Below are positions 14,201 to 25,368 of a stretch of DNA of 64,000 bases, piece after piece. How positions within the stretch are numbered: position 1 is the stretch's first letter; every line of letters starts with the position of its first letter. The notes below the pieces were generated by a model that was given only the letters and a program-made list of their open reading frames with translations, was not told the DNA's origin and made no database searches. The translations under genes were made by a program, and so were the position numbers. Source of the stretch: Gnetum montanum (lineage: Eukaryota > Streptophyta > Gnetopsida > Gnetales > Gnetaceae); the NCBI GenBank assembly GCA_015680685.1, contig MNCI01025588.1:522356-586355 (forward strand). Direction: 5' to 3'.

Positions 14201-17200
14201 CGTGGAAGATAAAAATTGTTTGAAGCCCAGTAATGAATCACACCAATGACAAGAACTATGAGAAGTAGAAAGAGCAGGATTGCTACCCCAACCTGATTCA
14301 TTCAATTAGCAAAGACAGTGAAAGTCAATTATCTTTATAGAAACCAAGAAACATTGAAACACACCTATGCTTGAAAAGATAAGCCACGTTAACAACTTAC
14401 GATCCATGGTGTTATTGTAGCAATCACTGCAGATATTGCACCGAAAAGAAGAGTCAGGCCAATCCCAACAAAGACATACACACCACGTGATAGTTCCCAA
14501 TTATCATCCTTCCTGCAAAGGACCGTTGCCTTTTAACCGACAATTCAAAATAAATATAGAATTCAAACTTCAATGGATGCAAAATAGTGTTAGTTATCAT
14601 CTCACCACTTAAACATTCCACAACATAGGGATAGGATGGCAGGAATACATAACAATGGCAGCAACGCAGCAAGAAAATCTACATTGCGAGGTATTTGTCC
14701 TTCCCGACATTGTACAACTTTGTTATACGACACTCCACAAAATGTAACAAGAACAACTGCATAACAATTTGAATTTCAATGAAATTTGAAACATACCAGC
14801 TCACATGAAAGAAAATAGAAACTGCACACCACATAAGAAAATGCACTATTTTTATTACTTACTTATAAAAAAACCTATTGATATGGCCGACGAAAGGGAG
14901 AAGCGATATGTTGCAAACCAAGACACCACAGGCAAAACACCAGTGACAACCAAGGCAATAGTTGATGCAATCGCCCAACCCAAATAAAAAGAAGATGTGT
15001 ATGGAGAAGTGAAACTTTCAACGGATCCATTCCACCCATGATAAGGCAGATCATTTAATGGTTTCACTGATATTATAGCACCCAACGCTATCACTGAAAG
15101 AACAAATATGGATATAGCTACTCCCATGATAATTGCCTGAAACAAGTCAATGAATGATTAGCATAACAATTATTTTCAAGAAATAGAAAGTATGATATGG
15201 ATACTACTTGGCAATTCTTGAAATCAATACAACAATGTTTCTCAAGAGGCACTTCAAAGTTACCAGTTCTACAAAAACAAAAACAAACAAACAAAACTTA
15301 CAATTTACTGCTATAAAAGTAATAGAGCATTGAAACTTCTACACTATTATAACCTTGACTCTAATAAAACATCATGTTTCCAGAATAATTCCCAGCTACA
15401 ATAACAGGAAGCAAGGCATAGAAACATATTTTAGATATGTAACCACCTCTTGTCCAGGTAACAGGATCATATATTTATAGGAAACAGATCGAAATTACAT
15501 TTTCAAAATAAAAGCTCCTTGCCAGAGATATATATGCATGATCCTAAACATAGTTTTAAGGTGATGTTTGGATCGGATATCATCTTTTCAATCAAATAAT
15601 TCTGAATTGCACATTGCCAAGAACTACAATCTCGTATTGAGTAGAATGTGGAGTATTTTTTGAAGGAAAAAAGAATCATCATCATCATCTTGGTGACTTT
15701 ATCCATCTATGATGGGCTGCCCATTAAGCTAGGAGAAGGATTTGACGATGACTTACTATGGCCAGCTGTACAGTAAACATTTTAACGAATTATCCCCAAA
15801 AAACTGATGTTGACATGCTGCAATTTCCAACCAAATAAACATTGCAAATGACTAGAATCGACCAACTACCATTGCAATGGTAAAACAGCGCTTCTAAATA
15901 AAAACGTTAAGGATGTCTGTAATACAACAGTATATTGCCTGCAAGAGGAAAGCACTGTCCAAAGTTAAGTGTTGACAGCACAACAGTTAACGTTCTTTTC
16001 ACTATACACAAAAGGACACCCCAACTTAAAATCATAAGTGTCAAATATAAGAGCTCAGTTAGACCATAGGTATAGTTTATTCCAGATATTTTTTTGGGAA
16101 AAAAAGGAAATCCTAAAGTATGATGTAGCTTGGCCTTTTTCAGAGTGTGATACTCAAATTCAAATCCCCATAGAACTATTTTAATCTGGTTCAGTTTAAC
16201 CCCAACCACCCGCCGTCAAACAAAACTTCTCTGTTTGTGTTACTATGATATTAAACTTGCAGAATTTTACAATCTTAGATTTACGGGTCTGGCATATTTT
16301 AAATATTTCAAAGTTGATGATGATTAATTAGCTTTATCCTTCATATGTCTTGTAATATTCATTTGTAAGCAACTTAACGTTTTTAATATTTTTGTTTCAA
16401 AGGCTGAGCTAGCATGCTTTAGGCCAATGCAGACATATGGTACCTAAATTTTTAAAATCAGCTGTATTATCCAGTTAATAAATCTCCTCCACAAGAAAGA
16501 ATTGTTGTTCTCTCAGGTTAAAATTTAAACCACAACTCGAGTACAAATGACAAAATTTAAAATAGGTCAATTTGAACTGCAAAATAATTTGTATAACAGC
16601 ATGAAAACCAGTATGATACCTATCAAGACATACACACAGACGTATTAAAAACCTAGAAAGCAAGAAATAAAAGCACTTACAAAAAAACTAACCTGTTCAA
16701 ATTATTATTTATAAACAAGAAAACTACCAAGAACATCATATAGTTTCGTTTAACATGGCCTCTGTTCCTTTAGCATGAATGACATTCTCCTTAAAAATTA
16801 ATTAAAATCTTTTAAAAGAAGCCTGTTACAATATTAGAAAAACTACATATTTCAAAGACCATGATAATGTATTCCTGCGCCTCATTTGCCCAGTAAATAA
16901 TTGGAATACATGGTTTACCAATGCACAATGCTCTAAAAGTAAGTCAAACACTTGCACTTTAAGTATTATAAAAATATGTGATGCTAGAATCCTGCCTACC
17001 TCTTTCGACTTTTGAAAGAACCCTTGTCTACTGCTTGTTTGTTCCAGTTGGGGCACAAAAAAACGATATCCATTGTTAATCCATCGTGGTATGGCTACAG
17101 AAAGAGAGCCTACCACCAGGGGTGCTGTTATTGCTAGGCCAAGAAGAATGGATGACTTGCTGCCGATGAAAGACAATTATGTAAGATTCTTCCAAATACA

Positions 17201-20200
17201 TAGAGAAACCAGTAAATATCATGAAAACAAAAAACTGGTTTTATAAATTATGCACTAAACAATAGCCAATGTTAACATCAAATAGTGGACAGCTTCTACT
17301 CTTTAAACTTCTGCTTGTGAGATCAAATTAGACAACAAATATGTATGAAATTGTGTACCGTGTCCCATACCTAAGAAATGAAAGAATCAAACCAACACAG
17401 GTGCTCATCAGCCATGCAATGAAACAGAACTGAAATCAGGGCAAAAAAAATGTAAAATAATTAGAACAATATGGCTGTTAACCTGATCTATTCAGTAACT
17501 GACTCCAGAAATAACTAAAAAAGCAAAAATGAAGTTCCCTTTTTTAAATGAAAAAAACAAAGGTTTACAAAAAATACCGGTTAAGAAATTTAGTGAAATG
17601 GAATAATGTAGATAGTAAATGATTACCAATCTAAGCTTTGATGTCATGACCATATCCTCTGCTTGTAGTGAGCGTACAAAAACCATGATGGAAGGGAATA
17701 CCAACGATAGAAGGAATGCTGAAAATGCTGAGAACCCAAATTCAAACTGCAGAAGGCAGTCAATGAAAAAAAAACATAGGATTATCTTCAAAGAAAATGC
17801 AGAAAAACACCTTTACAAGGAATAAAGAAAATATTTTTCCATGATATGACATCATTTAGTTTCACCTGTGCATGAGTTGCATTTATGATTTTTACTGTTT
17901 TGGGATGAATTCCAGCTACAACGAATGTTTCCGATACAAAAAGAACAGTAAGAAGAACCCATGCTCTTCCTGGTGTTCCTGCCAATAAACGGATTGCCCG
18001 ACGAATAACTTGAAGCCAACTTTCAAGCCCTCGTCGCCGCAATTCTTCTGACCAGGAAACCTGATTTAAAAGTTGGTTGTCGATTACACTAAGTTCGATT
18101 TCTCCGTTCTCTGTATTATCTCTGTGATCCCTATCAGCATCGAGACTGCTCCTTTGCAATAAAGCTAGAATTGTTGGGTCAATACCCCTCTCCTTCAACA
18201 TCACAGCAAAATTAGGATCAAGACCTTTGTCCTGTAAAAGACTAACTAACTCCTGTTCACCTTGTTTTTTCCGGTGTTTTAACATCGAACTTATTCTTGG
18301 ATCATTTAGTCTTTCTTGAAAAATCCGTGCTAAATTAAAATCCAGTGTCTGCTGATTGACTGATGTTGCCCCAGATGTACTTGACTCAAACCCTTGACTC
18401 TCTGCGCCACTACTAGGACCTGCATTAGGGTGATTACAGTTATCTGAACAATGTCTTTCGGCATGTCGCTCCACTGCTGTTATTCCATTTTCGGATTCCT
18501 GACCAGCTGAAGGGCCAGAACAATTCTGCATTGCTGAACTCAACCTCCCACTGTCCAGGCTCTTGGCACTATTGCCATCTTCACGGTAGTCCTCCACTCC
18601 AGAATTTGCTTGCCCATCCACAGCTGTAGAAGAAACCCCTTGACATTGAGCAGTATCTCTACAAATTGTTTCAATGGGTCCTCCCATTTGTGCAGCTTCA
18701 ATGCTGCTACTGCGTTTTGCACTTGAGACACATCCTTCAGATAAACTCGAAGAACTTCCAGGGCCTTTACTTCTGAATCCCTCTCTTAACCTCGTAACCG
18801 TACTCTTCAAAGCATCCCTTCTTGCCACCTTAGGACTTACAAACGAGAAATGACGAGTAGCAGCAGCTCCTAGCAAAACTGACGCCACCACTGCATAACT
18901 AATACAGTGGCCAAGATACCTGTAATATAAATATATGATGTCAAAAAAAACTTCACCCATACAAGTCTCATAGTTCCAGAGAGAGTGAATGAATCTCATC
19001 AACATCGTACCAGTAATGCACCCCGAATGAGATCAAGAAAACTCTATAGATTCCAGCCACAAACAATGCTGTGATGCGACTTTGGAGAAGCTCGAAACCA
19101 AACAAACATGCACCCACATTTGAATCTGAAAAACGCAACGAATATTGAACAACACCAATATAACGGAAATGTTAAAATTTTCTTCGCAACCCTAGCACAT
19201 CTTATTAACTTCAAATAAGAGGATTCTAGTCAACCATTACAAAATAGTCCAGACGAATTAGAAGGCATCACGTACCAAGAACAACCACCGTTATAGATGT
19301 TACTGCACCTAGCCATTGGGCCTTCTGGGCGGTCAACCAATACAAAATGGAATATCCAAGAAGAACAAATAAGGACAGAAAATACAGGCGTCCCAAGCGA
19401 AATGCTCTACAAAGCATAAACAGCCAAATTTAGTAATTTTGTTGCGGGGCAATGTAAAACATACTAGTTGTATATTTACATACGTATAAGTGAACCCTGC
19501 ACAGATAAAAATATCCCTTGCAAGAAGTGAATTTTCTGAGAAGAATAGATATACATCATAAGATTATAATGGGGAAAAAACATAATTAAGCTTCGGGGAC
19601 CTCACGGCCAGCACTAACCTATTTGAGCCTTTCAATAACGAATCATTCAATTCTGGAGCCTCTGGCGGACACGCAAGAAGTCCAACCTCAATACCATCGG
19701 CATATGCAAATTTGTATGATCTGCGCACGTATTCATCAACATCTAGCCCTGATCCTGCAGTTGAACCCTAAAGACGTTAGCGCTAGTGAGTCGATCAATG
19801 CAAGCTTTACGGTACAAAATCCACCCTGATATACATTCTTTTTTTAAAAGAGGAAGAGAGTTGGCTTACCATGAAATACCATTCTGCAAATAAAGAGCAT
19901 ATTGATAGCAAGTGCGATTGCCGAAACACCGAAGAAAAATCCTGAAGGCGAGTATTCATCACTTCCTGCTGTAACATAGATGGCTGATATTTCGTATGCA
20001 CACAACAGTGAAATGGCAAGGAGAACAAGGACTGCAACAGCACCTGTCAAAAGAAAACCATATTTCTGACGTTCAGTCTGCGAAAGCGCATTATCAGACT
20101 CTTCCAAAGAGTTAACAGAGCATGCGAAAGATAATGTTTACTAATATCTTTAAACAATTTAATCAAAATTCGATAAACTGATATTCAGTAGCCTTCAACA

Positions 20201-21976
20201 AGAATATAAAGTAGTTTGTATTTACATACGTGAGCTCTGCCACTGTGTTCTCCACCAAAGCATGACAGCATAAAAAACTAAAAGCAAAGCAGTTCCTGCC
20301 ATGATCACAGCAAGTCCAATTATATCCCTGTCCAGAACTTTCATTAACCAGCTTCCCCAAATGATGACAACTGCTACAGGTGAGACTACGACTGCCCAGG
20401 CCATCATAGATAAAATTCCAGAAATAACACTCAGCTGGAGACCTTGAAGAAATGGGGGCCATTTTCTGGCGAAAACCCAACTGCAATGAAAAAGCCATAA
20501 TGCAAGTTTTAGCAAAAGTATAAAATTGATGAATAAATTCTAAATGTAATTAGCTACATGAGTGATAAAAAATGAGCTGACCTCATTTGTTCAAAATAAT
20601 TAGAAAATCCAGCATACAAATGAAACGGAAATGGTTATTAAATTTCACATTGATTTGATTTTAAAGGCAAAACTTTGATAGCAAGCATAAATCCGACAAT
20701 TAAATTCTAAATGTGATTAGCTACATGAGTGATAAAAAATGAGCTGACCTCATTTGTTCAAAATAATTAGAAAATCCAGCATACAAATGAAATGGAAATG
20801 TTATTAAATTTCATATTGATTTGATTTTAAAGGCAAAATTTTAACAGAGAATACAGGCAATGTTGGGGAAAAAAAAGATACATGCAGGGTCATTCTATTG
20901 CAGGCATAAACTTCTAAGTCCTGTGTAAACTTGAAACAAATTTACATGACTCTGTTGCATGGCACCAATGCAGAAGACGTACTGAACCGAGAATCATATA
21001 TACTACAGGCTAGTCAGCCTGGCAAACAGAACGCGGCACCAGCAAATTACTTGAGAGATGATGACCTTCAAAAAATGGAATAAACTGGAAAGAAATTAGT
21101 CGTTCCTGAATGCCACGTATGGGAATTTTAAATTTTAATTAATTTGACAAGTTTGCCCATAAATTTTCTGGGTGATAAGTACGATATCATTTTTCAGTTT
21201 GGGTGATGTAAGAAGCATAGTCAACAGGCGAATGTTTAGCACCTGGCGGAGTGCTAAACATTAATACAAATTCCACTAAGGTGACTCTATAAGTATATCC
21301 TCTTATATACTCTTATACTCTACTTAAACTTCTACCAAGACAACCCTAGTATATGGATGTTAAATTCCTATGACAGTATTTTTTCCCCACGGACTTAACT
21401 CCAATGCGTGTGAACTCGGGCCTTGAAGCTGACAGAACAATTAAGCTATCAAAATAGTAACGACAAAGCTTACTGAGAAAAAATTCAAAACAAAAGAACC
21501 AATAGCATATAAAATCTTATCATAATGTACAGGTGGCATAAATCCACAACAGCCTACATTGTCATAAAGTAGACAATCACGGAAGCTAAAATCTTTCCAT
21601 TCATAAAGTAGACAAAATTTCACCTTCGCGGCTGATGTGTCGCACGGTATGCTAAAACAGGGTTTTACTTCAAACTACACTCCTTCCTTTTCGGAGTTGA
21701 GGCAACCGTATTAAAGTCATGATATTTCTAAAATAGCAAATGCGATGCAACTCATTTATAGCATAGCATTCGTTTGCAGTACATAGTGTGCGAGAGAGAT
21801 ATATAGAGAAAGCGAGTAGAAAGACATTACGAGATGAAAACAACAAACCTGTAAATTCTCCATGGCCGCCAATTGACAGCGAAAAGCAAGAGCACGGAGA
21901 GGGCACCGAGCACACTCAACAGAGCACCGCACACGGCGCACGCAATCACCAAATTCAGGCGATCGCCTCCTTGCAT
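4583..21976 (-). CDS. DEK1: DEK1 phytocalpain, complete, 30 coding exons
   Basis: This is a plant-specific membrane-anchored calpain (Cys protease family C2). In angiosperms and mosses it acts at the plasma membrane in epidermis and aleurone identity, growth and wall or mechanical signalling (family knowledge). Coding exons, 5' to 3' on the minus strand: 21976-21849, 20480-20230, 20043-19870, 19754-19619, 19406-19276, 19125-19011, 18919-17866, 17746-17627, 17429-17371, 17159-17000, 15136-14875, 14756-14606, 14512-14401, 14292-14127, 13436-13366, 13237-13146, 12941-12779, 12631-12560, 11717-11340, 11238-11123, 11027-10730, 10279-9960, 9735-9387, 9035-8715, 8541-8437, 8354-8226, 6076-5696, 5556-5419, 5206-4970, 4891-4583. 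They sum to 6,498 nt, or 2,165 residues plus TGA, close to the roughly 2,150-2,160 of known DEK1. Phases agree at all junctions. All introns are GT-AG except one GC-AG. The protein has no internal stop, so the gene looks functional. It is the only conserved host gene seen. Confidence 0.97.
5419..9035 (-). CDS. DEK1: DEK1 exons 24-28: calpain protease core (CysPc)
   Basis: Residues 1,627-1,984. The acidic lead-in (WDSEPADVDWYERDEVEWDE) and Arg-rich SGRKRR precede the protease core, which starts near FTDHEFPPNNQSLFVD. The catalytic triad is intact by count. Cys1774 lies in GQLGDCWFLSA (exon 26), His1932 in GIVQGHAYS (exon 27) and Asn1952 in LVQIRNPWANEVEW (exon 28). The Cys-His and His-Asn spacings (158 and 20) match those of other DEK1 proteins. 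The oxyanion Gln of GQLGDC is present. Intron 26 (2,149 bp) separates the Cys exon from the His exon. Confidence 0.97.
6077..8225 (-). other. DEK1 intron 26 (2,149 bp)
   Basis: The longest intron lies between the catalytic Cys and His exons. It starts CAG/GTAGT and ends TGGCAG/GGAG. It holds a plus-strand SINE-like piece (8,015-8,145), a CAT microsatellite near 7,821 and a less AT-rich stretch (about 7,160-7,440) containing a 71-codon plus-strand open frame that matches nothing recognised. Confidence 0.9.
8015..8145 (+). repeat. tRNA-derived SINE-like element inside DEK1 intron 26
   Basis: Plus-strand TAGTTTAACGGCAACTCA (8,022) resembles an A box, and GGTTGCACATTTGAACCTC (8,057) resembles a B box. 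The spacing of about 35 bases suits a tRNA-derived pol III promoter. The order 'acggcaactcatggacttgc' then 'ggttgca.(t/g)ttgaacctcacttgc' looks like Au-type plant SINEs (family memory, not a search). It lies antisense to DEK1. Confidence 0.4.
9387..10279 (-). CDS. DEK1: DEK1 exons 22-23: LamG-like (concanavalin-type) domain
   Basis: Residues 1,404-1,626. This part corresponds to the laminin-G-like jelly-roll module of DEK1: TGVPGAVCVLDDEP, ICHSQKITFSAAVMVQ, KKVCWEILVAGSDQGIEAGQ, RWHTITVTIDAE, FLDGGYDNHQSALPL and KMHIMDVFIWGRCLTEDE. The two exons are joined across an intron whose donor is GC (AAG/GCAATA) rather than GT. The AG/G join rebuilds the Arg of the conserved DGRWHT. Confidence 0.93.
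9736..9959 (-). other. DEK1 intron 22, a GC-AG intron
   Basis: The exon 22 end GCAGATGGAAG is followed directly by GCAATAAC; no GT lies at or near a position that keeps frame. The acceptor is ATGCAG/GTGGCAT. Joining at AG/G gives the conserved DGRWHT, so the position is fixed by the protein. The AAG before the GC is the strong exon context expected of GC donors. Confidence 0.88.
10730..12631 (-). CDS. DEK1: DEK1 exons 18-21: cytosolic linker, first part
   Basis: Residues 1,116-1,403. After the last membrane span the protein becomes polar. Conserved words include FLGKDTVVQAIARASTK, RNALSGTYSAPQRSASSAQL, GNFVLPRADVMKLRERLRNE, ALEEAIDTEWVYMWDKFGGY and LRLFLDSIGFSDLSAKK. A charged helical stretch rich in E, K and R then runs to KEAAAMAAAVRAVGGDG, likely a coiled coil or long helix that joins the membrane part to the protease. 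Splice phases are consistent throughout. Confidence 0.95.
12779..17746 (-). CDS. DEK1: DEK1 exons 8-17: second membrane block
   Basis: Residues 664-1,115. Hydrophobic spans alternate with short loops. Recognisable words are FEFGFSAFSAFLLS, KSSILLGLAITAPL, ALGAIISVKPLNDL, SPYTSSFYLGWAI, SWFATYRFS, DFLAALLPLLCIPAILSLCC, SRGVYVFVGIGLTLLFGA, HYWASNNFYLPRRE, LLSPPVVVYSPRVLPVYVYD and SAITLVVAFAFAVSRPCL. The exon 16 donor was placed at AATGTTAG/GTTGG rather than five bases earlier, because only this restores the frame (KNVSGSLLM). Intron 10 is long (1,863 bp). Confidence 0.93.
15137..16999 (-). other. DEK1 intron 10 (1,863 bp)
   Basis: A long AT-rich intron between residues 776 and 777 (phase 0), from GAG/GTAGGC to TTTCAG/GCAATT. 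No coding segment or recognised repeat is seen inside. Confidence 0.9.
17866..18919 (-). CDS. DEK1: DEK1 exon 7: large Ser-rich loop
   Basis: Residues 312-663, the largest exon (1,054 nt). It finishes one membrane segment (YLGHCISYAVVASVLLGAA) and then enters a polar, Ser-rich loop without membrane spans, the 'LOOP' of DEK1. Conserved blocks are RRDALKSTVTRLREGFRSKG early and LQDKGLDPNFAVMLKERGID plus ALLQRSSLDADRDHRDNTEN late. The middle is low in similarity, as usual for this loop. The acceptor is TTACAG/GTATC, joining TG/G to make Trp. Confidence 0.95.
19011..20480 (-). CDS. DEK1: DEK1 exons 2-6: N-terminal membrane block
   Basis: Residues 43-312. This is a series of strongly hydrophobic segments with conserved DEK1 words: SWVFARKWP, GSWLMKVLDRDIIGLAVIMA, YSPSGFFFGVSAIALAINML, DVDEYVRR and GVHYW. 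Exon 4 joins exon 5 as AG/A, giving SNRAFRLGRLY in line with other DEK1 proteins. A 52-bp stretch with good splice sites lies between them (19,484-19,535) but would shift the frame and is not included. The block corresponds to the first part of the 21-24 span membrane domain known for the family. Confidence 0.93.
20534..20842. repeat. Tandem duplication, about 167 bp period, in DEK1 intron 1
   Basis: TAAATTCTAAATGT.ATTAGC begins at 20,534 and again at 20,701. About 140 bp are near-identical, including GAGCTGACCTCATTTG and AAAATCCAGCATACAAATGA, with only a few differences, so the duplication is recent. It lies outside splice sites. Confidence 0.85.
21849..21976 (-). CDS. DEK1: DEK1 exon 1: start codon and first membrane segment
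   Basis: Residues 1-43. The ATG at 21,976-21,974 is chosen because the product starts MQGGDRLNLVIACAV and reaches NWRPWR, the conserved end of the first DEK1 transmembrane segment (about residues 8-33). The donor is TACAG/GTTTG. The base at -3 of the ATG is G, a fair initiation context. Upstream in-frame sequence shows no similarity to the family. The next intron is 1,368 bp. Confidence 0.93.
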
Positions 21977-22001
21977 ATCGGCGGCCACCCTCGGCAAACT
22001 C

Positions 22002-22091
22002 TCAATTACTGGCGCTGTGCCCCGCCATTAGCAGCAAGCAGCAAAGCAAAACCTCAAACATGCAAACCGCAGACGCCTCAAACCCTAGCAT
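22002..22091 (-). promoter_or_regulatory. Upstream ORF 2 of DEK1 (29 codons)
   Basis: The frame starts at 22,091 within ATGCTAGGG and ends TGA at 22,002, only 25 nt before the DEK1 ATG. The peptide is hydrophobic and Leu/Cys-rich in its middle. A ribosome finishing here would have very little distance in which to re-initiate at the DEK1 start, so the uORF could repress translation (inference). Confidence 0.45.
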
Positions 22092-22144
22092 AAACCCTCA
22101 CTCCCGCCTCCTCTTGCAAAATGCCGGGCTTCGCTGCTCATCAT
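22085..22144 (-). promoter_or_regulatory. Upstream ORF 1 of DEK1 (19 codons)
   Basis: A minus-strand frame starting ATGATGAGCAGC at 22,144 and ending TAG at 22,085, encoding 19 residues. Its stop overlaps the start of uORF 2 (ATGCTAG). Whether it is in the mRNA depends on the unmapped transcription start. Confidence 0.45.
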
Positions 22145-22879
22145 CCTTCAATGGCAACGCCTAGGGCAGCCGAACCGCCGCACAAACCCTCGCTCCGCGA
22201 AAACGGCCGCAAACGCGCAGCGCCTCCGAAGATCGCCGAAACGGAGCGAATACCAGCTCAGAAATTTCACAAAAGCCTCGGCTACCGAAGCTCCAGCAGC
22301 AGGCGAGTCGGACGAAGAGGGAAAAAAGAAAAGCGAAAAACGAAGACAACTTAAAGCAGGCGCATTGAATGACGGACGTTGCAGACCGGGAGAGATTCAA
22401 AAAGCGTAGGGCCGTGGAAGCGAAAAAATAGGATAAGGAAAGGAAAAGAGAAGAGAAGAGAAGAGAAGAGAAGAGAGGAGAAGAGCACAGTATCTGCAAG
22501 GGTTTTGAATGAGAGAAAATGAAGAACGATAGTTTGCTCTGCTCTGCTCTGCTCTGCTCAGCTGAGCTGCTGCTACTCTTCTACTACTCCTACTACTTCT
22601 TCTTCTTCTTCCTCTTCCGTTCAAGTGTGTAGGCACTTCGTACCATTTTCTCAGCTTTACTCTTTTGTTTCCATGCGGAGGAGCAGCAGAACGACGAGGA
22701 GGAGGAGGAGGAGGAGAAGCAGCAGCGGCATTAATAATTTATTTTTTGCAGAAGAGGGATAATTGGCAGCGGGTGTGACCCCTGTGGGCCATTTGTCTTT
22801 GTCTTCATTTTCTTTCGTTTTTCCTTGCTCTTTCTCTTGCTACGCTTTTGAACGCTGAGCCGCGCTGGTTAGACCGGCC

Positions 22880-22975
22880 GCTGAAATTCTGCTGCTGCTG
22901 ATGCTGCTCCTCTTCCTTCTGCGTCTGCTGCTGCTGCCGCTGCCACTTTCTGTGCATTCGTCGTTGCTGCTGTTG
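22880..22975. repeat. CTG/CTT triplet-rich low-complexity tract
   Basis: Imperfect CTG, CTC and CTT triplets. The minus-strand open frame across it (about 80 codons, Gln-rich) is composition-driven and resembles no known protein. Confidence 0.7.
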
Positions 22976-23199
22976 ACGGGGAAAGCATGATTTTACCCAC
23001 TCCCTCTGCACGTACTGACTTTTTCCTGTTGTTTTTTGCTTTGGCATTGGAGATTGTAGCCCCCTACTTTGATTCTAAAATACAACTTGGGCAGGTATTC
23101 TTGTCCCTAGAATCCGAGGCACTAGGCACCATCTCTGGCTGCAAGCTTGAATCTTCACAACCGCCCCCTGGGGAGCATATCTTAGCAGAATCTTAGAAA

Positions 23200-25368
23200 A
23201 AACCTTTGGAGTTCAACGACTGCTAAGAATTATGTCCTCCTGTCCATTCAAAATCTTAACCATAATTTTCAACGTGCGTACAGTGTTTGGATGAATAGGT
23301 AATCCTTGGCTTGACTATGGATCCCGTGATTTCATTTGCATGTGCAAGGAGTATATGCATTTAAATTGTAATGTGCAAACGGGTGTACTGTTAATCCTCC
23401 CATTGTATTATATTGTAATCGCATGGTAATTTTGCATTGTTAAAATTTAATTAAAAACAGTAATCAAAATACACTTGTTTTGACCAAAATGACATAGGTC
23501 ATAGCCTAAGTTAGAATAGATGCAATTATTCACTGGAATTATTAACACTAGTTTAGCTATATATTTATGATATATATCTATTATTTGGCTAAGAGAATTT
23601 CTTATATTTTTAAAATTAACAAAATCTTAAATTGATTCATTGAGAATTAATTTTTATATTGAAAACAAAAATCAAAACTAATGTCAATTACTCAATGATA
23701 ATTCTCATGAAAAAGTTTATCTCTACACCTAGCTTTATGATAAAAATTATTTATTTCAATGGACAAAGTCCAAGTAACAAAGTAGAGGCAATTAGCCTAG
23801 CATTGTCTCTCAACCTAGCATTATGATAGTAATTATTTATTTACTGCTCTCACCATTTTGACGATAAAATTATTTTAGCATGGCTAAAGCGGACTTTCTT
23901 GGACAAAGTTGGTAGTTGGCCTCTTGGCCAAAATGAGATGAAGTTATAATGTTGAAAAAGGATATAAAAGAATGGACAATGTAAGAATCATTACAATGAA
24001 CTTTGTAGCTGGTAAACTTTCCTTTCATAAAAAGGATATAAAAGGATGGGATCACTACTAATGAGTATTTAAGTCTAAAAATGTTAAAGCAATTGTAACA
24101 CAAAGTCAATGTAGATTTTGTAGTGCAAAAATGAGCCATAATTGATGGAGCTAAAGAGTTTTAATGAAACTTCATAGTATTGAAAGACTTGAAATATTAG
24201 CATTTCTTGATGTTATACAAGTTAACTACAAGTTGTATGTTATGAAGTATTAAAAAAAAGTAGTATTAACTTAAAAAAATTTTAACTAGCTCATAAAAAA
24301 ATAATAAGTTGTAATTTCACATAATGAATTTGCAATACAAAATCAAGATTTAATCATAGTCATTTGTAATCTCATTCTACATAATTAAGTTTTTTCAATA
24401 CAAATTTGATTATACTTAGAAAAAACTTGAAAATCCAATATAGCCTATATAAACTAAAACTAAAATTTTATTGCATTTGTAGAAAAAAATGGTATTCAAC
24501 CAATGAAAAGGGGAAAAGGAAAGGAATCAAGCTACAAAATAAACTTTATACAAAATAAAAATAAGTGTTTGAGGACAAAATAAACATGAAAAAACATGCA
24601 TAATTATAAACATTTCTAGCATTTGAAAATAAATTCAATTGGGAAATGATTTGCTGCATAACATCTACAAATTCACTTTTCTAAAAAGTTTCTCCATTTT
24701 CATAGTTATCCTTGTTATTTATAGTTTGTGATTTTTGAGAGAGAGAGAGAGAGATTGTAAACAATAATTATGTTAATAAGCACATTGACCCATCCTGATC
24801 ACAAAGTTTTATAAAAATGAAATGCATTTGAAACCTTCCAAGCTTAGATTGACAAAAGACTAACCTAGGTACATAGCTCTTTTTATTTAACTTTTTATAG
24901 AAAGTTTATTAAGCTATCAACATTAGGAGTGCTACTACCTCCATCTACAATATATATAATGAAGATTAAATATACAATGTAACCTTTTAGCGTAGGACTT
25001 GGGTGGATTGTTTATGACTAATAAAGAGCCACTTCTTGTGATTTGATTAAACACAACCTTGCTATGAAACTTACTCTCTATTAGTGCATTGACAACAACT
25101 CACATCTATCTATTCATTTACTACATGTTTATTATTATTATTTTTAATTAGTTTAAACTTCAAACCATTACTTTTCATCCTCTTACTTATTTCTCATGGT
25201 ATTTTCAATAATTCCATTTCTAGACTTGTACTTTAACAAATTTGGCTACATAGAAACATCTTTATTTCCTTGATTAATATAAAAATCTAGCAAATAAATC
25301 TAGTTCATAAAATCAAAAAAGATTTGTGTAGTATATAGAGAGTTATGGGAAAATTTCAAGTGTTAAGT
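23200..25368. other. AT-rich intergenic stretch, no gene seen
   Basis: Very AT-rich with short open frames only. It contains a GA microsatellite at about 24,738-24,753. A short local echo, AAAAGGATATAAAAG.ATGG, occurs twice near 23,957 and 24,040. Nothing coding is recognised. Confidence 0.6.

Larger units (their letters stand above)
21977..22680 (-). promoter_or_regulatory. DEK1 leader and proximal promoter region with pyrimidine tracts
   Basis: Upstream of the DEK1 start the minus strand is GC-richer than the surroundings and carries long CT-rich tracts typical of plant 5' leaders: a CTCTT repeat (plus strand GAGAA, 22,440-22,495) and a GAGCA repeat (plus TGCTC, about 22,535-22,560), followed upstream by GAA/GTA triplets. 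Several upstream ATGs occur. A possible TATA-like A/T tract lies near 22,731-22,748 on the minus strand. The transcription start was not determined. Confidence 0.5.

Noticed and set aside
22805-23047. Gln-rich 80-codon open frame on the minus strand upstream of DEK1
   Set aside because: Produced by CTG/CTT triplet repeats; no domain, no conserved motif.
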